Shown here piece after piece: positions 1 through 7,397 of a stretch of DNA of 27,742 nt (its first letter is position 1; each line of letters opens with the position of its first letter). The DNA comes from CAZYWA01 sp964650975 [NCBI: uncultured bacterium] (GTDB lineage: Bacteria > JADJOY01). Below the pieces are notes generated by a model. It was not told the origin of the DNA and searched no databases. It was given only the letters and a program-made list of their open reading frames with translations. Made by a program: the position numbers and the translations under genes. The stretch spans positions 1 through 27,742 of the forward strand of contig CAZYWA010000024.1 of NCBI GenBank assembly GCA_964650975.1, in the 5' to 3' direction.

Positions 1-868
1 GCATGAAGGTGAGGATTCGCGTCGCGTCACACTGGAAGGCCACCACCGCGAGCTCGAGCATCTGGTCGACGCGCTCGTGCCACGCCGTGGTGGGGGCCGG
101 CTCGACCAGCCCTCCGCAGGTGCGCGGCGTCGCGTCGAGCCGACGCTCCAGTTCGCGGACGCTGGTCAGATACTGGTCGAGGCGTGCGCGGTCGGCGGTG
201 CTCGCTCGCGCGCTCAGGCGCTGGGCGTCCTCGCGCACGTAGTCGAGTACGCTACGCCGGCCGTCGGCCGTGTCGGGCTTTCCCAGGCGGAACAAGCGGT
301 CGAAGACGAGCCGGGGATCCGTCACGTTGGGGATCGGGCTCGTCGGAGATTCCCAGGAGATGTGCTCGGTGTAGGCACAGTACCAGTCCGGCTCGCAGCC
401 GAGGCCAAAGTTCGTCCGCTGGATCCCGAGCTGCAGCGTGCGGAAGGGGATGTCCGCCGGCGTGGCGGCCGCCGCGACCTGGTCGAACGACATCCCTGCC
501 CTGAGCGGGCCGTCCGACATCTTGTTCGGCGTCACGGAGGTCAAGAGCGCGCCCATGTTCGGCGCATGGCTGAAGCTGCCAGCCGGCGCGTTGTCGAGGC
601 CGCTGACGACGAGGATCTCGCTCTTGTGAGGCTCGAGCGGCTCGAGGGTCGGCGACAGGGTGTAGTCCGCTCCCGTCCCGCTCGGCCGCCACTTGTCCAT
701 GACCGCGCCGTTGGGCACGTAGTAGATCATCAGGCGCCTCGGCGCTTCGCGAGTCGCCGCGTGCGCCCGGCGTCCGAGCCACACGGACTCGAGGAGCGGC
801 AAGGCCAGGCAGGCGCCCGACGCGCCCACCATGCCGCGGAGGAATGTGCGTCGGCTGTGCGGGGTCAC
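1..868 (-). CDS. DUF1552 family protein, Tat-exported (3' end outside window)
   Basis: I translated this frame from the complementary strand; it is open from a GTG at 868 to the window edge (289 codons), so the C-terminus is missing. The N-terminus has a twin-arginine signal, SRRTFLRG (residues 5-12), followed by a short hydrophobic stretch ending near residue 35 (AHA), so export of a folded protein to the periplasm is likely. Next comes LMIYYVPNGAVMDKWRP and further on FSHAPNMGALLT, typical of the DUF1552 family. Such proteins are usually encoded beside DUF1592/DUF1588 proteins; their biochemical role is unknown. The GTG start overlaps the stop of the upstream DUF1592 gene (GTGA), so the two are probably translationally coupled and work together. 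Family assignment is from remembered sequence patterns. Confidence 0.85.
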   Translation of the reverse strand, partial: MTPHSRRTFLRGMVGASGACLALPLLESVWLGRRAHAATREAPRRLMIYYVPNGAVMDKWRPSGTGADYTLSPTLEPLEPHKSEILVVSGLDNAPAGSFSHAPNMGALLTSVTPNKMSDGPLRAGMSFDQVAAAATPADIPFRTLQLGIQRTNFGLGCEPDWYCAYTEHISWESPTSPIPNVTDPRLVFDRLFRLGKPDTADGRRSVLDYVREDAQRLSARASTADRARLDQYLTSVRELERRLDATPRTCGGLVEPAPTTAWHERVDQMLELAVVAFQCDATRILTFM

Positions 869-2613
869 GGCGCCGGCTCCGGGCGTGCGTCGCGATGGGT
901 GAACAGGCGGCTGGTGGCCACGCGCACGATGAGGTCGCGAAAGCGGGCGCCGTGGGCGACCCAGTCGCGGACGAGCGGGTCGAGCTCGCGGTGGTCCCCC
1001 GGGCCGAGCGGTCGACCGAGTGCGTAGGTCACCATCTTCTCGGCGACGCAGCCCGGGTAAGCCGGGTCCTCGGCGATCACGCGGCTCAGCTCCACCGGAC
1101 CGTCGAACGTGCGACCGTCGAGCATCTTGCCCGTCGCGTCGATGGGGACTGACATCTTGCCCGGGGGCGGGCCCTCGTGGTCGCCGGGCTCGTCGTCGTG
1201 CGCCGTCGCGTCGATGGGGACGAAGTGCCGGGGCGGGGTCCAGTCGTCGCGCCACTTGCCGATCTCGTCGAAGTTCTCGAGCCCGAAGCCGAGCCCGTCC
1301 ATCTCCACGTGGCACTTCGCGCAATACGGCGTCTGATGCTGGGTCAGCACCTCGCGGACGTTGATGTTGCGGTTGTGCTCGGCATTCTCGATGAAGTCGG
1401 CGATCACCTCGGGTGGCGGCGGCGACGGCGGCCGACACAGCAGCCGGTCGAGGATCCATTTGCCGCGCTTGACCGGCGAGGTCCCCTGCGGGTTGGACGT
1501 GACCGCGAGCGTGCTGGCCATGGTCAGGATGCCGGTCCGCGGGGCGTCACCCCGTGGCACCCACGTGAACTCGTGCGAGCCGACCTTGCGCATGCCGTAG
1601 TGCTCCGCCATGCGGTCGTTGAGCGGCAGCGAGGGCGAGTCGACCAGCTCGTAGACCGTCTTCTCCGGTCGGTCGATGAAGGACTCGAGGAAGACCCGCA
1701 CCTCGGCGGCGGCGTTGGCTGGAAGGTCGCGCTCGAACCAGCCCGAGTTGAACGGCTCCACGAGGGGAATCCGGCCGAAGGACAGCCACTGGGCACCGAA
1801 ATCCTCGACCAGGGCCGTGCGTCGCGGGTCGTTCAGCATCCGCTCCACCTGCGCGGCGATGTCGGCTTGCTCGACCAGACGCCCGGCGGCCGCGGCTCGC
1901 AGGAGCTCGTCGTCGGGCACGCTTCCCCAGAGGAAGAGCGCCAGGCGCGTCGCCAGCTCGCGGCCGGAGAGGGTCCGAGCCCCGTCCGAGACCGGTCCAT
2001 CGCGACTCTCGATCACGAATAGGAAGCTGGGCGAGAGCAGGATTGCCTCGAAGGCGAGCTCGATCCCACGTTCCGGGCCGCCGCCGAGCTTGTCGGCGAC
2101 CTTCAGGAAGTCCATCAGCCGGTCGACCTCGCTCTCGCTGACCGGCCGCCGCCACAGCTTGGTCGCCATGGCCCCGATCGCGATGCGTGCGCACTTGGTG
2201 GCCGAGGTGCAACCCGAGCTCGGGCACTCGACGCGCGCGGCCGCCTCGGCGGCCAGCTCGCTCGCCGCCATGGCGTAGAGCTCGAGGTGGAGCGGCGAGA
2301 GGCTCTGCACCGTGGCGTCGTTGTTGAAGCTCACGCCGACCAGATCGGGGGGGAAGCCGTCGGCGGGAGAGCCATCGTGCCTGAGGAGGTCGCGGACGAC
2401 GTTGGTGTACTGGAAGCTGGTCAGCCGCCGGAACGGCGTGGGGCCGAGCCCGCGCGCGGGCGGCTCGACGACATCGGTCCCGACCTGGACCCTCGCGTCG
2501 CTCAGCGCGTGCCTTCCGGCGTCATCTCCTGCGACGACGAAGCCGTTGCGGCTCACCAGATCATCCACGAACAGCGACGCCACCAACAGACCTGGCAAGG
2601 TCAACAGCGACAT
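865..2613 (-). CDS. DUF1592/DUF1588/DUF1585-family (planctomycete-type) cytochrome c protein
   Basis: About 582 residues from the ATG at 2613. Domain order by pattern: DUF1587-like (FRRLTSFQYTNVVRDLL, residues ~61-77), DUF1595-like (LWRRPVSESEVDRL, ~153), DUF1592-like (~214-337), DUF1588-like (TSPVKRGKWILDRLLCR, ~378-394) with one heme c motif CAKCH (C431-H435), and a DUF1585-like C-terminus (MVTYALGRPL, ~527). The usual separate N-terminal cytochrome c domain is absent; instead there is one hydrophobic export or anchor segment. The exact reaction of this family is unknown; an exported redox role is inferred from the heme site. The frame extends upstream to a TTG at 2757 and contains GTGs at 2724 and 2703. 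I prefer ATG 2613 because a promoter-like element lies at 2710-2738, but the longer form would give the hydrophobic segment an Arg-Arg flank, so the start is uncertain. Confidence 0.85.
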   Translation of the reverse strand: MSLLTLPGLLVASLFVDDLVSRNGFVVAGDDAGRHALSDARVQVGTDVVEPPARGLGPTPFRRLTSFQYTNVVRDLLRHDGSPADGFPPDLVGVSFNNDATVQSLSPLHLELYAMAASELAAEAAARVECPSSGCTSATKCARIAIGAMATKLWRRPVSESEVDRLMDFLKVADKLGGGPERGIELAFEAILLSPSFLFVIESRDGPVSDGARTLSGRELATRLALFLWGSVPDDELLRAAAAGRLVEQADIAAQVERMLNDPRRTALVEDFGAQWLSFGRIPLVEPFNSGWFERDLPANAAAEVRVFLESFIDRPEKTVYELVDSPSLPLNDRMAEHYGMRKVGSHEFTWVPRGDAPRTGILTMASTLAVTSNPQGTSPVKRGKWILDRLLCRPPSPPPPEVIADFIENAEHNRNINVREVLTQHQTPYCAKCHVEMDGLGFGLENFDEIGKWRDDWTPPRHFVPIDATAHDDEPGDHEGPPPGKMSVPIDATGKMLDGRTFDGPVELSRVIAEDPAYPGCVAEKMVTYALGRPLGPGDHRELDPLVRDWVAHGARFRDLIVRVATSRLFTHRDARPEPAP

Positions 2614-2709
2614 CGCCGTGACCAGGATCCGCCGGAACCACGACGGAGCGAGTCGGCCCGCGCCGCTGGTGCCCGCCGAAGCGGCCTGGCACTTCCCATC
2701 CACAATACG

Positions 2710-2738
2710 AATTAAGCAGCTCACTTGGACGCTGTCGA
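2710..2738 (-). promoter_or_regulatory. Promoter-like element before the DUF1592-DUF1552 pair
   Basis: On the minus strand TCGACA (2738-2733) is followed after 17 bases by TTAATT (2715-2710), in an unusually AT-rich patch for this genome. It would start transcription near 2703, about 90 bases before the ATG at 2613. The -35 box matches the sigma-70 consensus at 5 of 6 positions, the -10 box at only 3 of 6. This would make the DUF1592-DUF1552 pair its own transcription unit. Confidence 0.3.
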
Positions 2739-3173
2739 CCGCAAGAGACCACGACAAAAACCCCCGCCACGAAGCTCATGCAGGTTTCCGCGATCGACGG
2801 CAACCTGGCTGGGGACGTGAGCGGGTGCAGGACATCTTCCACACCGCCGATCGGGGGCAATCCTGCGCCAGGCGAGCGGGCAGCTCATGCAGGTCTCGCG
2901 ACACACGCCATGGCGAACGCTGCCTCGCCCCCCGCCTTCCGCACTTCCGCCCGCGCGCCACGCAGCGTCGCGGTCCGAGCGAACGCTCGAGCCACCACCT
3001 TCCACCCGGCGGATTCGCGTGGTCAGCGGCGAGACAGCCGACAGCGAGCGCAAGGCCAAGCCAACCGGAGGCTCGAGGTCATCGAGAGATCGTCGGGAGG
3101 AAGCGCCGGTGCGAGGGCTCCGGTCCGGTTGCGGCCAGGAGGCAGCGCATGGCCGGTGCAGTGCAGGGCGGGC
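2739..3173. other. Intergenic region without a convincing gene
   Basis: No reading frame here has convincing protein-like content. It holds the direct repeats described separately, a possible long-loop stem (GGTGCAGGA 2824-2832 pairing with TCCTGCGCC 2861-2869, one G-U pair) and a 6-bp stem (3132-3137 with 3150-3155, 12-base loop) about 20 bases after the cytochrome stop that could be a weak terminator. A minus-strand frame (2721-3059) reads CMSC followed by CGRC, but lacks the His of a heme site and has no recognisable fold. Confidence 0.5.
2772..2901. repeat. Pair of near-identical ~20-bp direct repeats
   Basis: The 13-base core AGCTCATGCAGGT occurs at 2773-2785 and again at 2882-2894. In both copies it is followed by a similar segment ending in CGCGA. 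The repeat distance is 109 bases, not a multiple of three, so the copies are not in one reading frame. They sit in the non-coding stretch between the five-heme cytochrome gene and the DUF1592 gene. They could be regulator-binding sites or remnants of a heme-motif-coding sequence: on the minus strand the second copy reads TCMSCP. Confidence 0.4.
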
Positions 3174-5285
3174 TCACTCGAGTGTCCCATCGAAGTGCGC
3201 CAGCGTGACGATCGGCAGTTCGGGGGGCGATGCATCCGTGAGGCGTTCCACCAGCTCGGGATCGAGCCGGCGATAGAGCATGGAGACCTCGACTCGGAGG
3301 GGAAGGGCCGGGTCCCCGTCGGGTAGCGCTACCGCGCGCTCGAGAACACCGTCAGGCGGCACGGCACCGCGGTCCACCACGCGCCGAACAGCCCACAGCC
3401 GATGCTCGCGCAGCTCCTCACCGTTAGCGTCGAGCAATTCGTGCCCGAGTCTCATCGTGCCGGGGTGTCCATCCCACCCATCTTCCAGTTGCACGCGGCC
3501 GGTCGCGTCGCGAACTCGGACAGCGAGCCAAACCTCGAGCAGATCGCTTGGGCCGTTGGGGAAACTGTGTCCGATGCGCCCGTTACTCCTGGTTCGAATG
3601 ACGACACGGGTCGCTCCATCCGTCGCATCGAGGCGTGCGTCGATCGCTAGCAGCGAGACACCGGTTCGCTCGGCACTCGACACGGGGTCGCCGACCGGTA
3701 AGCCCGCCGCCGGCATGTCACCTTCGAGCGTCGCCCTCACCGCAGCCACCTGCGCCTTGCCGCCGCCGAGACCGGCGAGATACGTGTTCGCGGCTAAAAA
3801 CCGGTGGTCTGCGACCGAGTAATCCCCGGACGACAGGAAGCGTGGTGCGTGGCAGCTCTTGCAGTCGGGTCCGCCGACACCGAACGACGAGTGCGCCCAG
3901 GAGTCGAATTGATCCTGGATCGCATCGTTCATGCGTCCATCTGTCGGATTGGAGAGCGTCTGCACGTGGCACGGGGCGCACGAAACCGGATCTCGGGACC
4001 CGAATCGAAACCGCTCGCGGTGACGCTCGACCCGCGACAATACGAGCACGTCCGCGCTCGCCTCAAAGAGCAACGATCGCGCCAGTGCCGTGAGCCCCCC
4101 CGGCTGAGAAAGCGACCGCGACGGGACGCGCGGGGGCACCATCAAGGCACTTTCGGTCACCAGCCCGCTCGCGGCCGAGTCGAGGGGGGCAACCTGCATC
4201 GAGCCGTTTCCGTGCGCGGTTCCAGGCGTGCTGCGGTGGCACGACTCACAATGGACGCCGGCGCGGTATCCCTCGCTCTGCACGACCTCTTCGAACGAGC
4301 TCGCCTTCGTCGGGTCGAGCGCGTGTGGCGCATGGCATCGCAGGCAGTACGTCGCAGCCTCGGCGCCGCGCTCGTGGAAAAGCCGGCGGGCTATCGCCGT
4401 GAACACCGGGTCGACCGCCGCGAGAGCATGCGACGAGGTCCTCCACCCCTCGGTGGCGTCGGGATGGCAGTACCAGCAGCCTGAAGGCACCAGGTCGGAG
4501 AACCCGCGCTCGAGTGGAAGAATCGCGCGCTCGTCGGGGCTAGACGACGTGGTCGCCGAGGCAACGCGCTGGGCGGTGATGACGATGCCGGCACCCAGCA
4601 GAATAGCCAGAGGCATGGCGATGCGCACGAGCGGCCGGCGCCACGGATAGCTCCGCCGCGCTGAATCGACGTTCCCTCGCGTGACACGTCGCGCGGTCGC
4701 TAGGTGGGTGGCGAGGAAGACCAGGAGCAGGCATGCCGTCGCGATGTGCAAGGAGCGCGGTGACCAATACGAGCCACCGTAGAGATGGGCGCCGGCGAGC
4801 GCTCCGAATCCGCTCAGCGCGACGATGAGAGCCACCAGCGCCGCGAGCTCACCGGTCCGGACGGAATTCGAATCGCGCCCGAGGAAGAGGCGCGCCGCGA
4901 GATACAGCGCGCGGCCCGGTAGGGCGAACCACAGGATCGAGAGGCCGACGTTGAGCGTGCGCAGCCACGGGAAGCTCGCGGCGCCGCTGCCAAGCCGAAT
5001 CACGAACACCAGGCTGACCGTCGCGGCCACCCCCGCCGCCACGGCGAGCCACCGCAGCCTCACCGCGCGCGCTGCGCCGGCGAGACCTGGCGCCGTCTGG
5101 GTCAGGTGTAGGGCGAGGTAGGCTCCGCCGACGCCGATCGCGAGCAAGCCCACGGCCGCGTGCGCGAGCTGGACGGATTGCATGAAGAACGACGGCGAGC
5201 GATCGGCGAGCGCGCCGAAGCCCGTCGCGGCCAGGACAGCGAGTAGCCCGACCGCGCAACCTCTGATCCGAGCTTCGAGTTGCAT
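3174..5285 (-). CDS. Membrane-anchored b/c-type multiheme cytochrome (five CxxCH), paralogue A
   Basis: 703 residues. Residues 1-240 form about seven membrane helices with two histidine pairs, H42/H60 and H180/H194, each pair within one helix, suggesting two b-type hemes stacked across the membrane. The exported part has five heme c sites: CWYCH (270), CLRCH (314), CESCH (346), CAPCH (436) and CKSCH (475). The first is followed by W281-x-x-S-x-H286, the pattern seen in cytochrome c554-type multihemes. The C-terminal ~160 residues (GHSFPNGP at 572, EHRLW at 627, YRRLDPEL at 671) form a beta-rich domain shared with the paralogue at 18142-20286. I infer electron transfer from the quinone pool to periplasmic or outer carriers; the partner is unknown. 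The gene starts 39 bases after the GDPD-like/SGNH gene and is probably cotranscribed with it. Confidence 0.88.
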   Translation of the reverse strand: MQLEARIRGCAVGLLAVLAATGFGALADRSPSFFMQSVQLAHAAVGLLAIGVGGAYLALHLTQTAPGLAGAARAVRLRWLAVAAGVAATVSLVFVIRLGSGAASFPWLRTLNVGLSILWFALPGRALYLAARLFLGRDSNSVRTGELAALVALIVALSGFGALAGAHLYGGSYWSPRSLHIATACLLLVFLATHLATARRVTRGNVDSARRSYPWRRPLVRIAMPLAILLGAGIVITAQRVASATTSSSPDERAILPLERGFSDLVPSGCWYCHPDATEGWRTSSHALAAVDPVFTAIARRLFHERGAEAATYCLRCHAPHALDPTKASSFEEVVQSEGYRAGVHCESCHRSTPGTAHGNGSMQVAPLDSAASGLVTESALMVPPRVPSRSLSQPGGLTALARSLLFEASADVLVLSRVERHRERFRFGSRDPVSCAPCHVQTLSNPTDGRMNDAIQDQFDSWAHSSFGVGGPDCKSCHAPRFLSSGDYSVADHRFLAANTYLAGLGGGKAQVAAVRATLEGDMPAAGLPVGDPVSSAERTGVSLLAIDARLDATDGATRVVIRTRSNGRIGHSFPNGPSDLLEVWLAVRVRDATGRVQLEDGWDGHPGTMRLGHELLDANGEELREHRLWAVRRVVDRGAVPPDGVLERAVALPDGDPALPLRVEVSMLYRRLDPELVERLTDASPPELPIVTLAHFDGTLE

Positions 5286-5324
5286 TTCCGGAAAGATCCG
5301 AGGATTCCGAGCCCCGGATGCACG

Positions 5325-7397
5325 TCAGTCGGCCGGATCGATCGACAGGATCTGGTCCTTCGAGATTGTGACCGAGATTCCCGCGCGTAGCACCTCGATG
5401 GTGTAGCCGTGGTCGGTGTAGCCGCGCGCCTTGAAGCTCGTCCCGCTGCGCAGCTTGATCTCGAAGTAGCCATCGAGATGGTCGCCGTTCCCAGGCTGCT
5501 GTACGAGTGGCGGCCTGGTCGGCCCGGTCGTGGCCTTCGCGTTCCCGTCGCCGACGATTGCTGCGTAAAAGGCCTTCGCGATCTGCTCGTGCCCGACCGC
5601 GGTCGGGTGGAAGCAGTCGGGCAGGTACCAGCTCTCGGGCGAGACGAAGCCGTGGCCGTGCAACGCGTCGTGGACGCGGACCATCGACTGTCCCGCCGTG
5701 GCGACCATGTGATCGAGGCAACCGTTCCAGCGCGTGAAGAGCTCGTTGATCTTCTCGTGGCCGATCGGGATGCCGCAGCCGTGGCTGTCGTACTCTCCCC
5801 GTCCGTCGCTCGCGTCGTCGAGGTCGGCCACCAGGACGTGCACCGCGGCGTGAGCCTCGAAGGGCGGCGTGGCGACGAGCGCGGTGATCGCAGCACCGAC
5901 GTTGGCGCACAGGGCGGTGCGCTGCGGGTCGTCCTGCTTGGCGATGGCGGCACGGAACGCCCGGCGAAGCTCGTCGCCTCCGGTGCTGATCACGACGACG
6001 GCTGGGCCGGCGAGCTCGCTGGGTAGCGCGCGAATCTGAGCCATGAGGTCTTGCGACCGCGAGCCCGCCGTGGCGCGCTTCACGACCTGAATCGCGCCGT
6101 AGTGCTGCTCGAGTGCTTTGGCGAGGACGTCGGCATAGGATCCCGCGCTGCCCGGCGGCGCGCCGTAGGAGTCGCCCAGCACCACGAGGGTCCGGAGCGC
6201 CGGGAGCGAAAGACTGGTCGGGGGCGGAGGAGCGGCCGAAGCCGCCGCTTCCTTGGCGAAGTCGGGAAAGTTCGTCGTGATGCTGGCGATTCCGTCGGCG
6301 AAGAGCGGCTCGATCGGGCCGCTCTCCTCCACGCCCAGTGCCTGGGTCATGATTCCCATCGCGCGCAGCTCCGCGAGATCCGGGGGCTCGAGCCCGAGAG
6401 CGTCGAGCTCGGTCGGCTGTACGGCCCGGATGACGTCGCCCGGTGGTCGGTCGTTACCGAGCGTGTGCGCACGAAGGCGGCTGATGAGATCGCGCACCGC
6501 CTGGTCGTCCAACGAAGTCGCGATCGCGGGCTCGAGCTCGCGGATCTTCGCGAGTGGCGCGGGGTCTCGCGACACCACCAGCACGCGGGACTCGGCCTTC
6601 TTGGCCCGTACGACCTTCGCGAGCGCCACCGCGGTCGCCGTGTCGAAGATCTCGATCTCGAACCGTGCGGCTGGTACCGCCTCGAGGGCCTCGGCGAGCG
6701 TCGGAATCTGGACACCTGTGCCGCGCGCGGGGAAGTCGGATTTCTTCTCCGGAGCGAAGCGGTAGCCCGCGTCGAGCCCCTTGAGGATGGCGAGCGGCAG
6801 GTCGCGGACCGAGCCGCTTCCGTTCGTGGTCCGTTCGACCGTCTCGTCGTGGAGCAGCACGACCACGCTGTCCGCGGTAACGCGCGCCTCGGTTCCGATG
6901 ACGGCGTCGGGCCACCGGTTCGCCGAGCCACGGAGCGACTGAAGTGTGTTCTCGGGCCAGAGCGCTCCACCACCCCGCTCTACGACCACGCGGAACGGCT
7001 TGTTGAAGAAGGGTCGCACCGCGACGGCCGCGGACGGAGCCGCGGTTGCCGGTCTTTGCAGTGTGCGGCTCGTGTGGCCGTCTTCGTTCGGAGCCTCGAG
7101 CGGAGCGACGGTATCCGGTGGCGCGCCGGCTGCGGGCTCGGCCGGGTTGGCTTGACCAGCGATCAGAGACAGTGCGATCGCGGCCAAGGGACGGACCCAT
7201 CGCCAAGACCTCGGTGGGGTCGGCGAAGCTGGTATCCACATGGTCACGATCGGCGCTGGCGCTCGACGATGCGAGGCGTCCGAGACCACGGTCTCAGCAC
7301 CGAATCCGTCGTGCGCGGCCGACGAACGTATCGCGGCCGGACCCTTCGATGCTAGATCGCGCCAGTCTGGGCGTGGCGCGCCAACCGCGTCGCTCAT
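5325..7397 (-). CDS. GDPD-like domain fused to SGNH hydrolase, exported
   Basis: 690 residues. The ATG at 7397 overlaps the preceding gene's stop (ATGA). A clear signal peptide only begins at Met53 (7241), which may be the true start. Residues ~135-380 resemble glycerophosphodiester phosphodiesterase (PENT at 148; LLHDETVERTTNG at 181). However, the HRG histidine is Glu140, the ELD glutamate is Gly168 and the later metal/acid-base lysine position is Phe251, so this half may be inactive. Residues ~403-615 are an SGNH hydrolase: GDS with nucleophile S410, G445, and DCFHP with D594/H597; the block III Asn is replaced (GGD). A small beta-rich domain closes the protein (642-690). Role inferred: envelope esterase or lipid/glycan-modifying enzyme. 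It lies between a polytopic membrane protein and cytochrome A. Confidence 0.82.
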   Translation of the reverse strand: MSDAVGAPRPDWRDLASKGPAAIRSSAAHDGFGAETVVSDASHRRAPAPIVTMWIPASPTPPRSWRWVRPLAAIALSLIAGQANPAEPAAGAPPDTVAPLEAPNEDGHTSRTLQRPATAAPSAAVAVRPFFNKPFRVVVERGGGALWPENTLQSLRGSANRWPDAVIGTEARVTADSVVVLLHDETVERTTNGSGSVRDLPLAILKGLDAGYRFAPEKKSDFPARGTGVQIPTLAEALEAVPAARFEIEIFDTATAVALAKVVRAKKAESRVLVVSRDPAPLAKIRELEPAIATSLDDQAVRDLISRLRAHTLGNDRPPGDVIRAVQPTELDALGLEPPDLAELRAMGIMTQALGVEESGPIEPLFADGIASITTNFPDFAKEAAASAAPPPPTSLSLPALRTLVVLGDSYGAPPGSAGSYADVLAKALEQHYGAIQVVKRATAGSRSQDLMAQIRALPSELAGPAVVVISTGGDELRRAFRAAIAKQDDPQRTALCANVGAAITALVATPPFEAHAAVHVLVADLDDASDGRGEYDSHGCGIPIGHEKINELFTRWNGCLDHMVATAGQSMVRVHDALHGHGFVSPESWYLPDCFHPTAVGHEQIAKAFYAAIVGDGNAKATTGPTRPPLVQQPGNGDHLDGYFEIKLRSGTSFKARGYTDHGYTIEVLRAGISVTISKDQILSIDPAD

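Noticed and set aside
77-1027. 316-residue plus-strand frame at the left end
   Set aside because: Antisense to the DUF1552 and DUF1592 genes, whose family motifs are clear.
2721-3059. 112-residue minus-strand frame with CMSC and CGRC
   Set aside because: No His after either CxxC, so no heme c site; no recognisable domain. Kept only as a possible remnant in the repeat finding.
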